Assembly (NCBI GenBank): GCA_046703545.1
Contig: JBJKSX010000017.1
Location: 1 to 54,704 of the forward strand
From: JAJZOM01 sp046703545
GTDB taxonomy: Archaea > Thermoplasmatota > Thermoplasmata > Thermoplasmatales > Thermoplasmataceae
Reading direction: 5' to 3'
DNA length: 54,704 bases
The notes under the pieces were generated by a model. It ran no database searches. It was not told the origin of the DNA and saw only the letters and a list, made by a program, of their open reading frames with translations. Position numbers and translations under genes: made by a program. Below, piece by piece: positions 51,087-54,704 of the stretch. Within the stretch, counting starts at the first letter, position 1. Each line of letters begins with the position of its first letter.

Positions 51087-51830
51087 TCAGGGATCGGCCA
51101 GGTCGGAACTGACCATCTGGAGATACCTCTCCAGTGCCTTGCTCACCTTTTCCACAGATTGCTGGTTCTCTGGATCCCAGACATTCTCAGTGTCAGAAAT
51201 GAGGGACAGAACCTTCCTGCCCAGCTCTCCACTGTCAATAAGCGCTTTGAGTCCCGCTGCAAGAACAAGCAGGTCACGGTTTTCGGTCATCCTGTCCTCA
51301 AGGAACTCCAGCCTTCCCTGGACTTCAGAGAGTGAATTCTGAGCCCTTTCAGCCGCTGATTTCATTTTCCAGACCTTGATCTCAAGGCCGGCGGTTTTTG
51401 CTTCGAGTTCTGATATTTCCCTCTCCATGGACTCTTTCCTGGAGGTCATGGAATCCATTTCAGTGGAGCTCATGATCTTTTCCCTCTCCATCTGGTCCCG
51501 GTCGGAAACCCATTTTAGAAACTCATCGAAAAGATCGTTTATGTTGAATGTGTCCTTTCTCTGCCTTAGGGAGAATAGGAATGCCTTAAGGTCAGACTCG
51601 GATATTCCCTCTTCCTGAAAAAGGGCAATGATGTCCGAACCCTTCTTAGGGGCCGATGCGGCAGTTTCAACGCCTTTCTCCTCTTTCCCTACATTTCCTG
51701 CGGCAACTATTCTGCTCACTGTTGATGCAGAAATATTGAATTTTCTCGCAATTCCCGCTTTCGTAGCCCCCGGCTTGGAAAACTCACTGAGGATTGCCTT
51801 CTTGGTCTCAGGCGAAATTTTATTTGCCAC
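51087..51830 (-). CDS. HTH protein with coiled coil
   Basis: A 247-residue protein. Residues 1-45 form a Hin/Psq-like helix-turn-helix (AILSEFSKPGATKAGIARKFN then ISASTVSRIV). A linker and a short domain (ISESDLKAFLFSLRQRKDTFNINDLFDEFLKWV) lead to a long coiled coil (about 110-185, heptads in SMEREISELEAKTAGLEIKVW). The end (NVWDPENQQSVEKVSKALERYL) is unrecognised. GTG at 51830 is preferred, 26 bp from ATTTAAATC at about 51852-51860; TTG at 51839 is the alternative. Possibly a DNA-binding architectural or regulatory protein. Divergent from the gene at 51987. Confidence 0.7.
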   Translation of the reverse strand: MANKISPETKKAILSEFSKPGATKAGIARKFNISASTVSRIVAAGNVGKEEKGVETAASAPKKGSDIIALFQEEGISESDLKAFLFSLRQRKDTFNINDLFDEFLKWVSDRDQMEREKIMSSTEMDSMTSRKESMEREISELEAKTAGLEIKVWKMKSAAERAQNSLSEVQGRLEFLEDRMTENRDLLVLAAGLKALIDSGELGRKVLSLISDTENVWDPENQQSVEKVSKALERYLQMVSSDLADP

Positions 51831-51839
51831 CTTAATCAA

Positions 51840-51864
51840 ATGTACTAAGTTGATTTAAATGATA
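51840..51864 (-). promoter_or_regulatory. TATA box and inverted repeat upstream of the HTH gene
   Basis: ATTTAAATC (minus strand, about 51852-51860) is about 26 bp before the GTG at 51830. The inverted repeat AATCA...TGATT (N12) spans about 51834-51855 and may bind the HTH protein itself. Confidence 0.35.
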
Positions 51865-51986
51865 ACCCTTTAGGAACGATCCATTTTCTGTATTTCGTTC
51901 ATGGCTTCTCAATTCCGGATCTGTTCATTTATTCGCGATTTACATTGCAAAGTTAAATAAGCCAGTGTACAGTTAGCGCAGATTAC

Positions 51987-52937
51987 ATGTGCGATGAGTC
52001 TAACATTTCATCAAAATCTTTGAGGCAAACATCAGAGATCATGCATTATGAGGCACTGGTGTCCAGGCCGGGGATCAGCCAGCCCGATTCAAATTTTATC
52101 TGGGGTTCCACCTTCAAGGCGCCAATCGGAATAAGTGTCAAGGAAGACAAGGCATTCTTCGACATATTCCTGCCTGAGGAAGCACAGAATGAGCCCGACA
52201 AGAAGCTTTTCCTCAACAGGGTGGGAGCAAAGCTGCAGGATGGAATATGGCACGTGAGGAGGAACGATGACCAACTCAAGGGCGTCTATGGGCCAGCCCT
52301 TAGGTTTGCACTCACGTCCTTCAGGACACTGTTCAACGATTATTCATACATAGAGAACGGAAGGATTTACCTCCATTTCCTATTTAACGAAAATGACATA
52401 ATGGCTGTTTCACGAGTTTTTCTCTCACTGGATACCGAAGCCCTGGGGTTGAGGCTCGAGTACCTGAGAAAATTGAAGAAAGGGGCAACGACATTCCAGG
52501 ATCTCAAGGCAGGGGGAAATACCGTGGCAGTCACCATCGAAGCTTTCAGGAATGAAGAATTCGGGGAGGAACCCGAAAAAATCAATTTCCTCATGAGTTC
52601 AACCCTTAACAAGGGTGTGAGAACAGTCTCATATTCGGAGAATGGAGAAATACCTGAAATTCTTGCCCCCCTGGATATCCAGAATGTGGACAGTAGAGTG
52701 AAGGCATTCTACTGTTCCAACGAAGTGGTGGCAAAACTGATGGGCCATATGCTCGACAATGCCACAGTATTCTATGGGTATCACGGGTTTGCAAGCGACA
52801 ACAGGATATCACTGACCGTAAATCTGCCAAAGCCACTGACTGCTTCACTGCTCAGGACCATCGGAAAGATCGAGCAAGAAAATGCTGATTACACAATAAG
52901 CCTGAAAGAAGTGGTGGAGTTGTCGTCAGCCCAATAA
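51987..52937 (+). CDS. Protein of unknown function, 316 residues
   Basis: A soluble protein with a regular alternation of strands and helices: VRRNDDQLKGVYGPALRFALTSFRTLF, RIYLHFLFNENDIMAVSRVFLSL, ATTFQDLKAGGNTVAVTIEAF and FYGYHGFASDNRISLTVNLP. No catalytic motif, metal site or membrane segment stands out. Two halves with FLF-type strands hint at a repeated fold, but this is uncertain. TATA-like AGTTAAATAA at 51951-51960 gives a near-leaderless start at 51987. Divergent partner of the HTH/coiled-coil gene. Confidence 0.72.
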   Translation: MCDESNISSKSLRQTSEIMHYEALVSRPGISQPDSNFIWGSTFKAPIGISVKEDKAFFDIFLPEEAQNEPDKKLFLNRVGAKLQDGIWHVRRNDDQLKGVYGPALRFALTSFRTLFNDYSYIENGRIYLHFLFNENDIMAVSRVFLSLDTEALGLRLEYLRKLKKGATTFQDLKAGGNTVAVTIEAFRNEEFGEEPEKINFLMSSTLNKGVRTVSYSENGEIPEILAPLDIQNVDSRVKAFYCSNEVVAKLMGHMLDNATVFYGYHGFASDNRISLTVNLPKPLTASLLRTIGKIEQENADYTISLKEVVELSSAQ

Positions 52938-53012
52938 TCTGGACTCAGAGCAGTCTTTTCGGCAAACATGGGGGAATTTCCTGGCCGGAAACCCCCGGAA
53001 AAGCATTTTCCT

Positions 53013-53055
53013 GAACAATTCTGCGAACTTTTTCCCACGTTGGAAAAAATTGTTC
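53013..53055. repeat. Two-stage inverted repeat between convergent genes
   Basis: GAACAATT (53013-53020) pairs with AATTGTTC (53048-53055); nested inside, TTTTCC (53030-53035) pairs with GGAAAA (53042-53047) around a 6-nt loop, leaving a 9-nt bulge. It could fold as RNA on either strand and may help end both convergent transcripts. A separate 10-bp palindrome CCACCGGTGG is at 53139-53148. Confidence 0.45.
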
Positions 53056-53075
53056 ATGTCATTTGACGGATATCC

Positions 53076-53082
53076 TTTTTTT
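53076..53082 (+). terminator. Poly-T terminator
   Basis: Seven T lie about 140 bp after the stop at 52937 and 21 bp after the inverted repeat, a plausible stop for the 316-residue protein's transcript. Confidence 0.4.
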
Positions 53083-53170
53083 CAATCAAAATGATATAGA
53101 TGAAATCAATCGAAGGCGGTCAGTGCAAAAACCACCTTCCACCGGTGGGAAATCTATGGAGCGGGCAGTT

Positions 53171-53974
53171 CTAGAGTTGCTCCACCATCCCAGGTTCTTC
53201 CGTGTTTCTCCTGAGTTTGTTGATTATTTCTGAAAAGCCGATAAACAGCAGAATCGTTCCAATTATGCCGAGGAACACAGTAAGCACCGCACCAACTTTC
53301 ACCACAGTACTGTCGAAACGGCTTCCCACCCTGAAGATTCCGATAAGTGCCATTATGATGCCCACAAGCAGTATTATGGCGGCGGCAAGAATCAGGAAAG
53401 CAAGCCCCAGAAGCGCACCCAATTCCGACTGAACCAGGGTGGAGGTGGCTGTGGTGTTGCCCAGATTGACATTCGGAAGCACGGTTGCCAGCAATCCAAG
53501 GGTGCCAAGAACCACAAGCACCATTCCAACCATCTCAAGAATGGTGCCAGTCCTGCCAGTGGAAAACTGGGGGTCAAGCACTTTCAGGGAGGTGAATCCC
53601 CTGTATAGCATGAAAAATCCTATTATGGTGAGAACAGCAGATACAGTGAGGGCTATTTCCGAATAGGCAATCAGCCCACTTACGCTGCTCGTGTTCAGGG
53701 TCACGCCACCAAAGGCAGCTCCAAGGGGGCCGACAAGATAGCCATATGAGAATGACCTCAGAAACACATAATTGATTATTATTCCCACCACAAGCGACAC
53801 AAACCCGATGATTGTATAATATCTCAGGTAAATGAGGGCCTGAAGGTATTTCCTGTTGTTCTCAGGGGTTTCGGGGGGAATATTCCCGGATTCAGCCAGA
53901 GGCGCCATGCAGGATGCGCAATTCTGGGCATCATCATCATTTTTGTAACCACATTTAGGGCAATATTTTGCCAT
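53171..53974 (-). CDS. Zinc-ribbon DUF973-like membrane protein
   Basis: A 267-residue protein with an amino-terminal zinc ribbon (CPKCG at 5-9, CASC at 18-21), a Pro-rich linker, and five to six hydrophobic helices (about 50-75, 96-120, 125-135, 150-185, 200-225, 230-250). This is the DUF973 architecture of Thermoplasmata and Sulfolobales, function unknown. The ATG at 53974 is supported by TTTTAATACC about 24-28 bp upstream; a 57-residue upstream extension of the frame is rejected as non-coding. Confidence 0.82.
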   Translation of the reverse strand: MAKYCPKCGYKNDDDAQNCASCMAPLAESGNIPPETPENNRKYLQALIYLRYYTIIGFVSLVVGIIINYVFLRSFSYGYLVGPLGAAFGGVTLNTSSVSGLIAYSEIALTVSAVLTIIGFFMLYRGFTSLKVLDPQFSTGRTGTILEMVGMVLVVLGTLGLLATVLPNVNLGNTTATSTLVQSELGALLGLAFLILAAAIILLVGIIMALIGIFRVGSRFDSTVVKVGAVLTVFLGIIGTILLFIGFSEIINKLRRNTEEPGMVEQL

Positions 53975-54199
53975 AGAAATCCAAAACATAAAGGTATTAA
54001 AATTTAATGTAAATTTTATAAATAATAGGTACAGTTTATTCTGAACCGGCTCTGATTGCCCTGGAAAAGACAAAACGGTTCCCATTGTGAACACCTTTTT
54101 CGATCCAGCCCCTGCGAAAAAAATTCCGTTGGATAAGATTTTCAAATGGAGCCAATTGGTCTCAAAAATAAATTCTGAAATGTCAGGAAGGTAAGTCAG
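53975..54199. other. AT-rich intergenic stretch
   Basis: Between the DUF973-like gene and the tRNA remnant I see only promoter-like AT-rich blocks (TTTATAAAATTT at about 54011-54022, minus strand) and no convincing gene. Confidence 0.4.
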
Positions 54200-54240
54200 G
54201 CCGTTGGAGGGATTTGAATCCCCGATCTTCTGAATACAAG
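54200..54240 (-). repeat. tRNA-Thr(UGU) 3' fragment, probable integration-site remnant
   Basis: Read on the minus strand, these 41 bases align without gaps to tRNA positions 32-72: anticodon loop CTTGTAT (UGU anticodon), a five-base stem strand TCAGA, variable loop AGATC, T-arm GGGGA-TTCAAAT-CCCTC and acceptor strand CAACGGC. Position 53 is A instead of the near-invariant G, so it is decaying. No 5' half is adjacent: the sequence before it is the end of a dehydrogenase gene. Archaeal integrases of the SSV type use exactly this part of tRNA genes, so it is read as an att-site copy. Confidence 0.65.
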
Positions 54241-54242
54241 TA

Positions 54243-54704
54243 TCACCTGTATCCTGAGCAATTAGCTGGAAGGTCTTTATCCTCGATCTCCACTACATAT
54301 CGCCAGCAATCGGGTCGGGACCCATCAATATCCGTAAAATCATATTCCACTGCAAGGTCATGACTTGAGAGGACTTTGCCACTCCAACGCTTTGCGCCAT
54401 TATCAGAGGCCAGGGCAACAACGCCATTGGCGACAAAAAATGGAGTCTCTGAAATACAGAAGTGAGGTCGGTTGGCAAGAGCATCTCTCCAGTTATCTTC
54501 AGTTACACCAAACCCTTCCAGCATTTGCTCAGAACGCATCCATCCTGGAGTAACCCCCACTACTGCCACTGGATCATTCTCAAGTTCTGCTGCAAGGCCT
54601 ATTGTGATCCTCTCAACGTTTGCCTTGACTAAATCATAATAGAAGCCCACGTTTCTCCGAAAAGCTTTGTTGTACTCAGAGGTGCCATCTGTCATTTCCA
54701 CAAT
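54243..54704 (-). CDS. Short-chain dehydrogenase/reductase, cut by right edge
   Basis: The carboxy-terminal 154 residues of a classical SDR; the amino end with the Rossmann motif lies beyond the window. The catalytic Tyr and Lys are in GFYYDLVKANVERI (YxxxK), followed by VVGVTPGWMRSEQML at the usual cofactor-loop place. The tail (WSGKVLSSHDLAVEYDFTDIDG, then CWRYVVEI) resembles SDRs found in soil bacteria and eukaryotes. It ends 2 bp before the tRNA-Thr fragment and may be cargo of an integrated element to the right. Confidence 0.85.
   Translation of the reverse strand: MVEMTDGTSEYNKAFRRNVGFYYDLVKANVERITIGLAAELENDPVAVVGVTPGWMRSEQMLEGFGVTEDNWRDALANRPHFCISETPFFVANGVVALASDNGAKRWSGKVLSSHDLAVEYDFTDIDGSRPDCWRYVVEIEDKDLPANCSGYR

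Noticed and set aside
53975..54145. Amino-terminal extension of the DUF973-like protein
   Set aside because: The added 57 residues lack family features and run through the probable promoter; MAKYCPKCG is the natural start.
54200..54290. Complete tRNA-Thr gene, perhaps with an intron
   Set aside because: The 5' part cannot be built: upstream bases encode the SDR tail, do not pair as D-arm or anticodon stem, and no acceptor partner of CAACGGC is near.
1..54704. CRISPR arrays, insertion sequences or transposase genes
   Set aside because: No regularly spaced direct repeats and no transposase-like product were found by reading the window.

Overview
The window reads as a chromosomal segment of a Thermoplasmata-type euryarchaeon, most likely a thermoacidophile of the Thermoplasmatales. 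The evidence is the gene content (a relative of the Thermoplasma Ta0938 protein, DUF973 and DUF35 proteins, Tfx, WtpABC, an S9C peptidase, KptA), tightly packed genes with 3-17 bp gaps or overlaps, heavy AGG/AGA arginine use, and TATA boxes about 24-30 bp upstream of start codons, which implies mostly leaderless mRNAs. No rRNA, intact tRNA, IS element or CRISPR array was seen. The organism assignment is inference.

Layout. 0-10 kb: acetyltransferases, a ZIP-like and a CDF metal transporter, a C-S lyase, DsrE, a HhH-GPD glycosylase next to an orphan D12-class adenine methylase, and a C2H2/helical protein coupled to a Ta0938-like zinc protein. 10-24 kb: proline (proC), one-carbon and vitamin B6 metabolism (glyA-pdxT-gcvT), an aminotransferase, a CoA-transferase, two surface-type membrane proteins, a thiolase/DUF35 pair whose thiolase has Ser in place of the catalytic Cys, an Fe-S flavin reductase, and prs-kptA. 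24-32 kb: an accessory-looking cluster with a ribbon-helix-helix regulator, MFS transporter, alpha/beta hydrolase, class II aldolase, flavin reductase, DUF2848 protein, HpaB-type monooxygenase and cupin. I read this as an undescribed aromatic or heterocycle degradation route and as the best candidate for a new system.

32-45 kb: S9C peptidase, PLP aminotransferase, sugar-nucleotide epimerase, MFS; then an egtB-egtD pair for ergothioneine synthesis, a Nudix hydrolase, a tungstate/molybdate ABC transporter divergent from a Tfx regulator, and another MFS. 45-54.7 kb: membrane-anchored protein, epimerase, PdxA-family dehydrogenase, small membrane proteins, a SAM methyltransferase, an M13 metallopeptidase, an HTH/coiled-coil protein divergent from an unknown protein, and a zinc-ribbon DUF973 protein. 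The right end holds a 41-bp remnant matching tRNA-Thr(UGU) positions 32-72, directly after the stop of a truncated short-chain dehydrogenase. This looks like the border of an integrated element lying to the right.

Together the genes suggest a heterotroph living on peptides and organic acids (S9C and M13 peptidases, aminotransferases, MFS carriers, CoA chemistry) with oxygen-dependent chemistry (HpaB-type monooxygenase, ergothioneine). All functions are assigned from recognised motifs and family resemblance; no database search was run.
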